Source of the DNA: Halobacteriovoraceae bacterium
GTDB lineage: Bacteria > Bdellovibrionota > Bacteriovoracia > Bacteriovoracales > Bacteriovoracaceae
Assembly: GCA_002713145.1 (NCBI GenBank)
Contig: PAVS01000020.1
Span: 1-64,000 of the forward strand
Direction of reading: 5' to 3'
DNA: 64,000 nt
Below the pieces are notes generated by a model. The model did not search any database. It had not been told where the DNA came from and saw only the letters and a list, made by a program, of their open reading frames with translations. Of the stretch, positions 1 to 8,273 are shown piece after piece. Position 1 is the stretch's first letter. Every line of letters starts with the position of its first letter. Both the position numbers and the translations under genes were made by a program.

Positions 1-1
1 C

Positions 2-124
2 GAGATGTGGAGAAGAGAATATAATCAATTCAGACCACATAGTTCACTTGGTTATAAGCCTCCAGCACCTTTAGCTGTGTTGCCTAGTTATGAGAAGAAA
101 TATGTGCTAGAAAAGATACATTAA
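2..124 (+). mobile_element. C-terminal end of an IS3-type transposase (integrase core), truncated by window start
   Basis: Frame 2 reads EMWRREYNQFRPHSSLGYKPPAPLAVLPSY..., the typical IS3 OrfB C-terminus (YNxxRPHSSLGYxxPxxF); possible terminal IR GGGGGCAGATCA at 140-151. Confidence 0.8.
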
Positions 125-180
125 CCTGTGAGTAAGAATGGGGGCAGATCAGTAAGCTGAATATTATTTGCTTAGAGTAT

Positions 181-687
181 TTATTCATTTCGTTCATTCT
201 CAATTAAAAGAATATTATCTAATCTATTTATTAATTCCTTTTCTTCTGTTTTATTTAAGTAGATCAAGAATGAGTTACCATTTTTGAACAAAATTTTTAA
301 ATGATCTTTTCCAGAAAAATGTACTTTCAGATTGAACTCTTTTCCTCCAGAAACTTTTTCATAATTAGCTATTTGTTCAACCGAATACCTATGCCTAGAC
401 TGCCTACTAAACGAGTACCCTTCAATAATACTCTCGCTTAAAGTGATTCTATACTTTCTATGGTAGAAATACCCAATAAAAGGATAGAAGACTAAGATGA
501 GTAGAAGTATCGTAACAGTGTAATTACTTAAAAAATCCCTTAAAGATTCGCTTGAAAGATACCAAAAGAATAAAAAGTGTATTAATGCTAAGAAAGAGCT
601 AACTATAAAATCTTTATAGTTGGGTCTAAACCTAAAAGTTTCTGTGCTAGTTTTATCCAGTAATATATCTTTAGATGCTTTAATCAT
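181..687 (-). CDS. Two-TM membrane protein, unknown function
   Basis: 168-aa ORF with two hydrophobic segments near the N-terminus; 24 nt downstream of the nuclease-like ORF. Confidence 0.6.
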   Translation of the reverse strand: MIKASKDILLDKTSTETFRFRPNYKDFIVSSFLALIHFLFFWYLSSESLRDFLSNYTVTILLLILVFYPFIGYFYHRKYRITLSESIIEGYSFSRQSRHRYSVEQIANYEKVSGGKEFNLKVHFSGKDHLKILFKNGNSFLIYLNKTEEKELINRLDNILLIENERNE

Positions 688-711
688 AATTTTTCACTTA
701 ATAACTTTTCA

Positions 712-2190
712 TCAATGACTAAAATATTTATGCGTTATTTCTCTTAAATATTCTTCGTATAAAGGGTACTCTTCAATTTTTATCAACTCCTCTTTAAATA
801 ACTCTTCTAAGTACATTGTAAAAATGTATCGCCTATTTCTAGTGTCTTCACCAATAAATTTATCTATTTTTTCTAAAACAGTACTGAAATCTCCGACAAT
901 GCTAGCTACTTTAAGCAGTTTTTCGAAACAATTTAAAGATAACACAAATATATTTTCTAGCTGGATTCCCATATTATAATATTTCAACTTATAATCTAGA
1001 TGGATAAATTCTTTCCATGCTTCATCAACTGTTCCAATGTATAAATCTTTATACGTAACAATGAATGCAAAGTTAGTTTTAGATTTCTTTGAATATTCGC
1101 TATTGACTGAAAAAATTTGTTTTAATGCTTTTATTAAGTGATTATCATAGGAATTCAACATTACATATTGAGTTGGAGTGATACTTGATTTTTTACTTGC
1201 TTCAATGCCCTTAAATTCTATATAAAAGTTATGCCTCTCTTCATCTACGATAGCATCTACTTGCTTACTGAGTCCTAACTTCTTTTGTTCTTTTTCAGAT
1301 ATAAAACGAATATTCCTTTTTGCTAACAAAGATTGGACATGCTTATCAAAGGTAGGGCCAAAAACATTACCAAGCTTATCTGAATTTATTGATTTTAATA
1401 TATCATATAAACCGAATTCTAATATTACTTCAAGAAAACGAACACTCCATAAGTAATATTTATCATCTTTCTTAACAAAGGGTTTATACAAAAGATCGGT
1501 TTTTCCAAATATATCTAAAAAGTAATCACTTATTTCAATTTTAGATGAGTGAGTATCTAAATCATAATAATCTAAACTCAAGTAATTAAAATAATTTAGA
1601 ATTTTTTTATTATCGATATCATTTACAATTGTAGATATAGTCTCAATTTCGATCAAATACCTAGTCTCATCTATAGTAAATGCAAACCAACATAAAAAGG
1701 TAAGATCAAAAAAGCTTTTCATATCAAGCCCTGTATTTTCTTGGAAAGCTTTGTTTAAGGACAAAAACTTAGGATTGTTTACTAGCAAAGAGATTGATTT
1801 TGAAACTTTTGATTTATTAATTTTAGATTGATACCAAAATTGTTGTAGCGCCGTTCGTCTAGAAAATTGTTGTAACTTAAAATTGTTTTCCTTCTTAAAA
1901 ACTTTATCTAATTCAATATTTTCTTGAATTTGTTTCATTGAATTTAATACTTTATGAATTTCATTTTTATCTAATAATTTTTTCCCATCTATATTATTCC
2001 AGTCATTTAGAATCCATTTTACTAAAGTGAATATCTCCCATGGTATATACCCTGATTTCGGCCATGATATTGGTTCTTTTACCGATATATCACGTGAGAG
2101 TTTTAATAAGGAAAACAGCAAGGTTTCTTTGTCATACTTTCTAAATCTATTCCTTACTGGTTTGTATAAATTATAATTAATACCCAACAA
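712..2190 (-). CDS. Putative PD-(D/E)XK nuclease-fold protein
   Basis: 492-aa ORF; segment QVDAIVDEERHNFYIEFKG fits the D...ExK signature. Confidence 0.5.
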   Translation of the reverse strand: MLGINYNLYKPVRNRFRKYDKETLLFSLLKLSRDISVKEPISWPKSGYIPWEIFTLVKWILNDWNNIDGKKLLDKNEIHKVLNSMKQIQENIELDKVFKKENNFKLQQFSRRTALQQFWYQSKINKSKVSKSISLLVNNPKFLSLNKAFQENTGLDMKSFFDLTFLCWFAFTIDETRYLIEIETISTIVNDIDNKKILNYFNYLSLDYYDLDTHSSKIEISDYFLDIFGKTDLLYKPFVKKDDKYYLWSVRFLEVILEFGLYDILKSINSDKLGNVFGPTFDKHVQSLLAKRNIRFISEKEQKKLGLSKQVDAIVDEERHNFYIEFKGIEASKKSSITPTQYVMLNSYDNHLIKALKQIFSVNSEYSKKSKTNFAFIVTYKDLYIGTVDEAWKEFIHLDYKLKYYNMGIQLENIFVLSLNCFEKLLKVASIVGDFSTVLEKIDKFIGEDTRNRRYIFTMYLEELFKEELIKIEEYPLYEEYLREITHKYFSH

Positions 2191-2298
2191 TTAGCCTTTG
2201 ATAAACATTAAAAAATATCGTAGATTATTATTCTAAATGGTATCACAGAACTCAACCTTAACTTTTCTTAAGTCTTAACTGTTGATTGTAGGAGCAAT

Positions 2299-3036
2299 AT
2301 GAAAGTAGAAAATCAAATCTTCTCAAACGCTAATGATTTAGTCGAAGTTAATTATGATGAATTGTTCAAAAAGTGCCAGTCATTACATCATGGAATTAAT
2401 GAAAATGACTTTTCAAGACACAAATTGGAGCTTGAAGCCTATTACTTAAAATACAATTTGATTGAATCACTTATAACTACTGAAAACATGTCAAAATACT
2501 TAGATCCTAGCTGTAATACTCCACATATCAGAAATGCTATAAAGCATTATATGCGCTATTTGATTTTTTCGAACTCATTTAGAAGTAGAAAGATAAGAAA
2601 GTCTATTCTCAGATTGCCCTCAAATACTCAATACGGTCTTCATCAAGCAAGAAAAAGCCTCAGAGGATTTAATGTCTCAGATTGTATCATTGATGAAGTC
2701 GCACAATCATACATAAGCGAAGTTAACTTCGATGAGTTAAAGAAAGGTATCGATTGCGAACTTAGAGATGTGGTAACTGCATTGAATGAAAATATTAACT
2801 TCTACGAAATGCTTTTATTTACCGGCATTAGAGCTGAGTTTAAACAGGTAGAGTTAAATTACTGGCAAAGTTTCATTCATTTATTCAGACTATTACATAA
2901 TGAATTCCCTAACCAATTTCACTTGAAAATAGACTTTCAACCAGAAACGGTGCAAAAAAGTGAAATAAAATCCCAAATCCTCAAATACGAAAGCACTATA
3001 AAGCTTAACCTTAAGGCATTGAATTTATTTGATTAG
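2299..3036 (+). CDS. Hypothetical protein
   Basis: 245-aa ORF, no recognised motif. Confidence 0.6.
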   Translation: MKVENQIFSNANDLVEVNYDELFKKCQSLHHGINENDFSRHKLELEAYYLKYNLIESLITTENMSKYLDPSCNTPHIRNAIKHYMRYLIFSNSFRSRKIRKSILRLPSNTQYGLHQARKSLRGFNVSDCIIDEVAQSYISEVNFDELKKGIDCELRDVVTALNENINFYEMLLFTGIRAEFKQVELNYWQSFIHLFRLLHNEFPNQFHLKIDFQPETVQKSEIKSQILKYESTIKLNLKALNLFD

Positions 3037-3119
3037 GGGGTTGATTTAGATAGCTTTTTTATTTTTTCAATCTCCTACAACCTCCCAACAACAACATAAC
3101 CTCCTAAGCTCTAATTAAC

Positions 3120-3141
3120 TAATCAACAATGAAGTTGATTA
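3120..3141. promoter_or_regulatory. 8-bp inverted repeat (possible operator) upstream of excisionase-like gene
   Basis: TAATCAAC-aatgaa-GTTGATTA, just 5' of the 3161 start. Confidence 0.35.
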
Positions 3142-3160
3142 ATCGCCATGGAGGATAAAT

Positions 3161-3373
3161 ATGATTAATGGCACAAACAAATTATTAACAATTCAAGAAG
3201 CTTCTGAATTCTTGTCAGTCAAAATTTCTAGGCTTAGAACGGCTGTCTTCAAGAGAGAAATTCCCTACGTGAAAATTGGTCGCCTAGTCCGATTTAAGGT
3301 CGAGGATTTGAATGAATGGATTGATTCCAAAACTCAACCAGAAAAAAAGGGGTTTTTCGATGAACTCTTCTAA
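3161..3373 (+). CDS. Excisionase/AlpA-like helix-turn-helix protein
   Basis: 70 aa; LLTIQEASEFLSVKISRLRTAVFKREIPYVKIGRLVRFKVEDLNEWI is the DNA-binding excisionase-family pattern. Confidence 0.8.
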   Translation: MINGTNKLLTIQEASEFLSVKISRLRTAVFKREIPYVKIGRLVRFKVEDLNEWIDSKTQPEKKGFFDELF

Positions 3374-3671
3374 ACAGAACAAAGACTTCACAATGGTTCC
3401 TAACGAATTGTTCAGGGATGGCTCGCTCTCTATAAAAGAGATCGGATTGTACTCTTATTTAGCTTATAGATCATTTGGGGGTAATGGCATTAGCTGTTAC
3501 CCTTCTCAAAAACGAATGATCAAGGACCTAAAAATGGGAAGCAGGTGCACTTTGAGAAAAGTTCTTAATAGATTGGTGGAATCAAACTTTCTACGTATCA
3601 AAAAGGGTTCAAATTACTACGGAAGTTCACTCTATTTACTAACTAAGCCTAAAAAGGAGGCATCGGAATGA
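3312..3671 (+). CDS. Helix-turn-helix (replication-initiator-like) protein
   Basis: FTMVPNELFRDGSLSIKEIGLYSYLAYRS...CYPSQKRMIKDL pattern of plasmid/phage HTH proteins; true start may be downstream (3360 or later). Confidence 0.6.
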   Translation: MNGLIPKLNQKKRGFSMNSSKQNKDFTMVPNELFRDGSLSIKEIGLYSYLAYRSFGGNGISCYPSQKRMIKDLKMGSRCTLRKVLNRLVESNFLRIKKGSNYYGSSLYLLTKPKKEASE

Positions 3672-3743
3672 ATAATAGATATTCAAAGGATGAATATAAT
3701 CTAGTCACTAATAATATAATAAAAAATTTAAAAGGATTTAAAA

Positions 3744-4691
3744 ATGAAAACTAATAATGAACTAAAAATTCCAAGTTTTAAATTACCAAAGGAGCTATTA
3801 GGTCCAACTAAGTCAGCTCCCCTGGATAAAAAACCTAACGATTTTAATTTAAACAACATACCTCGATCAGATATAGCTAGTAAAGGCTATCAATCAAAGT
3901 TTAATTTTATAAAAGCTCACGATGGCCTCCAAAAAGGACATATACACGTTCTATTAGGTAGAACTAATAAAGGTAAATCTTCGTTAATCTTGGAATTGAT
4001 CATTGAACAAGCTAAAAAAGGTGTCAGGTCACTTCTATTTCTATCAGAAGGCAACAAAGGCGATATAAGAGTTCAGATTGAACTCTTATTAGCTGCTAAA
4101 AGAGTACCAAAGAGCGAATATGATTCTGTTATCAAAAATATAGTAGTACTAAGCGAGTATGATATAAGTGGTAAGACAGATTCCTCTGATCCACTACGCT
4201 GGGTTAACTCACTCTTTAGGTATCATCAAGATTATCGCACTGATATTGTATTCCTAGATAACATATCTGGCTTAAAATATGGAAACTGTGATCCGGAAAC
4301 TCAGTCCCTCTTTATCAAAATATTGAATGATACATGCATCAACACCGCTACCCCATTAGTGGTAGCTGTACACCAGTCTAAAGGAGTTGCGGCTGATAAA
4401 GAATTAGAGGTTCATGATATTCGAGCAAATCAAAGTTTTTCGAATATTCCGTCATATATTTATGCTTTGAATGATTTTTGTAATCTCAGTAAAGACAAAA
4501 GAATTATTAAGATTCTTAAGAGTAGATGTCATGCGCTCGCTATTGGTAAATATTTTGAAACAAATTTTGTTTTTTCTGGAAAAACTGGCCATTACAAAGG
4601 TGATAAAGAAATAGAAAGTAACTATGCGAAATTAGCCTTTATCAACAACCGTAAAGCTGGTTATTCAACTAAAAGCTATAATAAATTTTAA
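3744..4691 (+). CDS. RepA/DnaB-like RecA-fold ATPase
   Basis: GLQKGHIHVLLGRTNKGKSSLILELIIEQAKKGVRSLLFLSEG (Walker A); DIVFLDNISGL (Walker B). Confidence 0.7.
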   Translation: MKTNNELKIPSFKLPKELLGPTKSAPLDKKPNDFNLNNIPRSDIASKGYQSKFNFIKAHDGLQKGHIHVLLGRTNKGKSSLILELIIEQAKKGVRSLLFLSEGNKGDIRVQIELLLAAKRVPKSEYDSVIKNIVVLSEYDISGKTDSSDPLRWVNSLFRYHQDYRTDIVFLDNISGLKYGNCDPETQSLFIKILNDTCINTATPLVVAVHQSKGVAADKELEVHDIRANQSFSNIPSYIYALNDFCNLSKDKRIIKILKSRCHALAIGKYFETNFVFSGKTGHYKGDKEIESNYAKLAFINNRKAGYSTKSYNKF

Positions 4692-4811
4692 GTGTTTTTA
4701 TGATTGGCCTTGAGTTGTTTAGAATATTTGGTATAAAAGCTCAGCTCTTTGACAATAGAATATTTTGGACAACAAAAGGTCATAAGTCTCTTTTCCAAAA
4801 AGGAGAACTTT

Positions 4812-5921
4812 ATGACACTTAAAAAAGACGAGAAAACTTCAGGTTTTTCCAAGAAAATTAAAAAAACTCGCGGAAAATCTGAAAAAACTAGAAAAAAATC
4901 TGTTTATCGAGTCGATGTGAGAATGCCAAACGGTAAAAGAGTTACAAAAACTTTTCACCGTAAATTTGATGCTGAACAATTCAAAGCAGAACTTAGAATT
5001 AAAAAGCAAAAAATTAATGATACTGGCGCTGATATTGATTACGATAAAACTTTTAGTCAATTTGTGAGTTATTGGTTTGAGATGGAAGTACAAGGCAGAA
5101 AAGCTCAAAAAACTGAGCTTTGCTATAGGTCTGATCTCAAAAACTATATCTTACCTCTTATAGGTCATATAAAACTTAAGCATCTACAATATACACATGC
5201 AAAACAGATTGAATCTTTCGTAATTTCTACGAACAAAGCTAACCGCACAGTAAACAAAGTAATGATGGTAGCTAAAACGATTATGAATGATGCTGTTAAG
5301 TATGGTTATATCCTGAAAAGTCCTTTTAAAGGTTATCCAGAATTAAAAGAAGATCCTAGGCCAATTAATTATTGGAACAAATCTGAAATATACCAATTCT
5401 TGGAAGCCAACAAAAACGATTTTTATATTGATGTATATAAGGTTGCACTTAATACTGGCTTAAGACTTGGTGAGATTTGTGGTTTATGTTGGGATAGAGT
5501 TGATTTGGAGTCGCAGACTATTACAGTATCTAGGACTCTTACAAGAAATGGTCTTAAAAACACTACAAAGACTCATAGAGCTCGCCACCTTCCGATGAAT
5601 AATGTCGTTAGGGATATTATGAAGAAACGCTTTAAATCGAAAATTTCGAAGTTTGTTTTCAATAATCCTGATGGAAAGCATATTCCATATGACCATTTTT
5701 CACAAAGAGACTTCAGACTTGCTCAAAAAAGGGCAGATCTACAAAAAACCATTCGCTTTCACGATTTACGTCACACTTACGCTAGTCATTTTGTCATGAA
5801 TGGCGGTGATATATTTGTGCTTCAGAAACTACTCGGACATTCCGATATGAATACCACAATGATATATGCGCATTTGAGTGAGAAGTACATGAAGAGTGCG
5901 AGTGAGATAATAAGTTTCTAA
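4812..5921 (+). CDS. Tyrosine recombinase / phage-type integrase
   Basis: ALNTGLRLGEICGLCWDRVDL ... HDLRHTYASHFVMNGGDIFVLQKLLGHSDMNTTMIYAHL; ORF track opens at 4749, but 4812 ATG has a strong SD (aaaggagaactttATG). Confidence 0.95.
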   Translation: MTLKKDEKTSGFSKKIKKTRGKSEKTRKKSVYRVDVRMPNGKRVTKTFHRKFDAEQFKAELRIKKQKINDTGADIDYDKTFSQFVSYWFEMEVQGRKAQKTELCYRSDLKNYILPLIGHIKLKHLQYTHAKQIESFVISTNKANRTVNKVMMVAKTIMNDAVKYGYILKSPFKGYPELKEDPRPINYWNKSEIYQFLEANKNDFYIDVYKVALNTGLRLGEICGLCWDRVDLESQTITVSRTLTRNGLKNTTKTHRARHLPMNNVVRDIMKKRFKSKISKFVFNNPDGKHIPYDHFSQRDFRLAQKRADLQKTIRFHDLRHTYASHFVMNGGDIFVLQKLLGHSDMNTTMIYAHLSEKYMKSASEIISF

Positions 5922-5943
5922 ATTGAGTATTTATTGAGGCTGT

Positions 5944-6966
5944 ATGAGTGAGGATAACAATAAAGTAAGCTTTTTAAGTTTAATTACAGTTGGTATATAT
6001 TTTTATTTGCTACCAACCATTGTATTTTTTATTACTTATTTACACTTTCTTAGAATTCCTCATACAGTTTCAATACAAGACTCTATCTTCTTTTTGTTAA
6101 AACTTATAGTAGGCTCAATAAATAACTCAATTGTTAACCTTGCTCTATTATTTTTTATCTTTCTTATACTCATTCTTTCAGAGTATATAATTCCAAGGCT
6201 GAAACTTAGCAAGTTAAAAACTTTTGTTAAACAGACAATGCCAATTCCTTTTATTCTTGAACTTCTAAGTAAAAGGTTTGTTCGTCTTTACCTATATTTG
6301 GTATTTTTAACTCATGTATCAATACTAGGTAGAAACTATTTACCAGACAATGTAGTTAAAAGCCTTATTCTTGCTGCCTTTCTGACAACTCAATTTATTT
6401 TACCGCTTATCATTCTATTAATCGGCTCTTACTTTTATAAGCTTATAAAGAAAATTGAATTTGTTGAAAGAAGCTTCAATGAAGCAAGGTCTACTACTGA
6501 ATATTATGAATCAAGGTTGGAACATTTAAAAGAAGACTCAATAAGAAAAGATGAAAAAGAATATATTGAAGATGTTAAGGAGCTGGAACGTTACCATAAA
6601 AAGATAGGTTTAAAGTCGAAAGACATTGAAATCCAATTAAAACAAAACAAGTTAAGCTTACATTTACAAATTGGAGGATTTATCGGTCTTCTAATTTTAA
6701 GTTTTTTTTTAACTATAACAATTTCACAGTCTTTTATATTAAACAATGTGAACTTCCAACATGTTGGTAATAAAAAACTTCGAATATGGATAGATACAAA
6801 CTCTGAATATTTACTTAATTGTGACTTACACAGAGGTTCCGTCACCATCAGAGAAAGCATTGTTTCTCCAAAAGCTTTCTCAAAGGAACTTGAGGATTTG
6901 AATGAAAAAGAAATTAGTCGTATTGATTCTTACCTTGCAGACAGGATTTGCTCTAGAACTTTCTAA
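5944..6966 (+). CDS. Multi-TM membrane protein with coiled-coil
   Basis: 340 aa; several hydrophobic segments and a charged helical segment (EARSTTEYYESRLEHLKEDSIRKDEKEYIEDVKELE). Confidence 0.6.
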   Translation: MSEDNNKVSFLSLITVGIYFYLLPTIVFFITYLHFLRIPHTVSIQDSIFFLLKLIVGSINNSIVNLALLFFIFLILILSEYIIPRLKLSKLKTFVKQTMPIPFILELLSKRFVRLYLYLVFLTHVSILGRNYLPDNVVKSLILAAFLTTQFILPLIILLIGSYFYKLIKKIEFVERSFNEARSTTEYYESRLEHLKEDSIRKDEKEYIEDVKELERYHKKIGLKSKDIEIQLKQNKLSLHLQIGGFIGLLILSFFLTITISQSFILNNVNFQHVGNKKLRIWIDTNSEYLLNCDLHRGSVTIRESIVSPKAFSKELEDLNEKEISRIDSYLADRICSRTF

Positions 6967-7240
6967 ACTTGAAAAAGATTTGGGAATGGAAGGTAAAATT
7001 CAAAAAAAATTCTGTGAATTTACACTAGATGGTAAATACATAAGAGGGATTTGTATTCTATACATGAACAAAGAAATTAAACCTATCATTCATGAGTGCT
7101 TAGGCTACACTTGCGAAATACCGGATGATAGAACCCAACATATAAAATATTACGACTCCAATGTATGTGAAAAAAACACTCCTGCACTAGCTCTAGAAAA
7201 ATATTATAATGGTAGTCTAGAAGTTGAGAAATGCAGATAG
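6902..7240 (+). CDS. Small secreted Cys-containing protein
   Basis: MKKKLVVLILTLQTGFALELSK signal-peptide-like N-terminus; overlaps the preceding ORF by 65 nt. Confidence 0.6.
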   Translation: MKKKLVVLILTLQTGFALELSKLEKDLGMEGKIQKKFCEFTLDGKYIRGICILYMNKEIKPIIHECLGYTCEIPDDRTQHIKYYDSNVCEKNTPALALEKYYNGSLEVEKCR

Positions 7241-7272
7241 TATTTTTATTCCACAATCCTGCCACATAAACA

Positions 7273-7301
7273 ACAAAAGGACCGAAAAAGTCCTTTTATT
7301 T
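7273..7301 (+). terminator. Rho-independent terminator-like hairpin
   Basis: AAAAGGAC cgaaaaa GTCCTTTT followed by A/T. Confidence 0.6.
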
Positions 7302-7319
7302 CAACAAGTTAAATGATCT

Positions 7320-7440
7320 TGGTGGAGGTGGCCACCTTTTTGTAACTCCCCTTTATCATTGAAGAAACTTTCAAAGGGTAGCCAAAATAGCCACGGGGCT
7401 CTTTTCTCTAGACTGCTTCAGACTGGGCGAGACAGGTTTG
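7320..7440. repeat. att-like repeat copy 1 (tmRNA 3'-end core + TAGCCA and AGACNG motifs)
   Basis: TGGTGGAGGTGG at 7320-7331; TAGCCA at 7379 and 7388; AGACTG/AGACTG/AGACAG at 7410/7420/7430. Confidence 0.75.
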
Positions 7441-7533
7441 AAACTTTTAGAGTTCTTAATCAACTTTACGATAAAACTATTTAAAAATGTAGTTTATTTC
7501 CCGTATCAGCAGATATTTTTACCTGAAAACTTA

Positions 7534-7872
7534 CTAAATAAACTTCGTGGCATATGAATGTACAAAATAACCGACTCCTAAAAGGACAATTCCGAATGAG
7601 TAACAAGTCCAAAATCCAAGATTGAATTTCTGTGCAAATAAAAATGGGATGAAAAAGAGTAACGAGACAGGGATCGCTACAAATACACTTTTTGCAAACT
7701 CTACGGATTGTTTAGAATCTCCCCACTCTAAGTGGGAGAAAGCTAAAGCAAGTAAAGTTGTTAATGGAAGAGCCGTTAAAAAGCCAGCTAATCCGGTCTT
7801 CTTTCCAGATAACCAAGATGCAAAACTAATGAGTATTGCAGCAACTATAGTTTTCCCTATCGCAAGCATCAT
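7534..7872 (-). CDS. DUF3147-like membrane protein
   Basis: ISFASWLSGKKTGLAGFLTALPLTTLLALAFSHLE...; in the cueR/copA operon. Confidence 0.65.
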   Translation of the reverse strand: MMLAIGKTIVAAILISFASWLSGKKTGLAGFLTALPLTTLLALAFSHLEWGDSKQSVEFAKSVFVAIPVSLLFFIPFLFAQKFNLGFWTCYSFGIVLLGVGYFVHSYATKFI

Positions 7873-8273
7873 TTTTGAAAAATGACAGAACTTTCAAGAT
7901 TACTCAATATTGGGCAATCCGGTCTATCATCTCCATGGCAGTTCTGAGTTAGGTGCTTGAGAGTTTTGAGCATTGTATTTATCTCACTAGATTTAATCTC
8001 TAAATTTTCAATATGTTTTTCCGCTATTTTTTTAACTTTTGAACTCGCTCTTTTTTTATTTTTCCAAAGACTCAATAATTCCTTAATATCTTTCAAAGAA
8101 AATCCTAATGACCTAGCTGTTTTTATAAATCTAAAAGTATGAATATCATTCTCAGAATAAGTTCGATATCCAGCATCACTACGTCTTGCTTTCGGGATTA
8201 ACCCAGAGTCTTCATACTTTCTTATCATCTTAGACGATATACCACTTTGTTCAGCGGCTTCTCCAATATTCAC
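7869..8273 (-). CDS. cueR: CueR-like MerR-family copper regulator
   Basis: MNIGEAAEQSGISSKMIRKYEDSGLIPKARRSDAGYRTY; C-terminal metal loop CHGDDRPDCPIL. Confidence 0.9.
   Translation of the reverse strand: MNIGEAAEQSGISSKMIRKYEDSGLIPKARRSDAGYRTYSENDIHTFRFIKTARSLGFSLKDIKELLSLWKNKKRASSKVKKIAEKHIENLEIKSSEINTMLKTLKHLTQNCHGDDRPDCPILSNLESSVIFQK

Noticed and set aside
4839-5696. Minus-strand ORFs 4839..5108 and 5484..5696
   Set aside because: Antisense shadows inside the clear integrase gene
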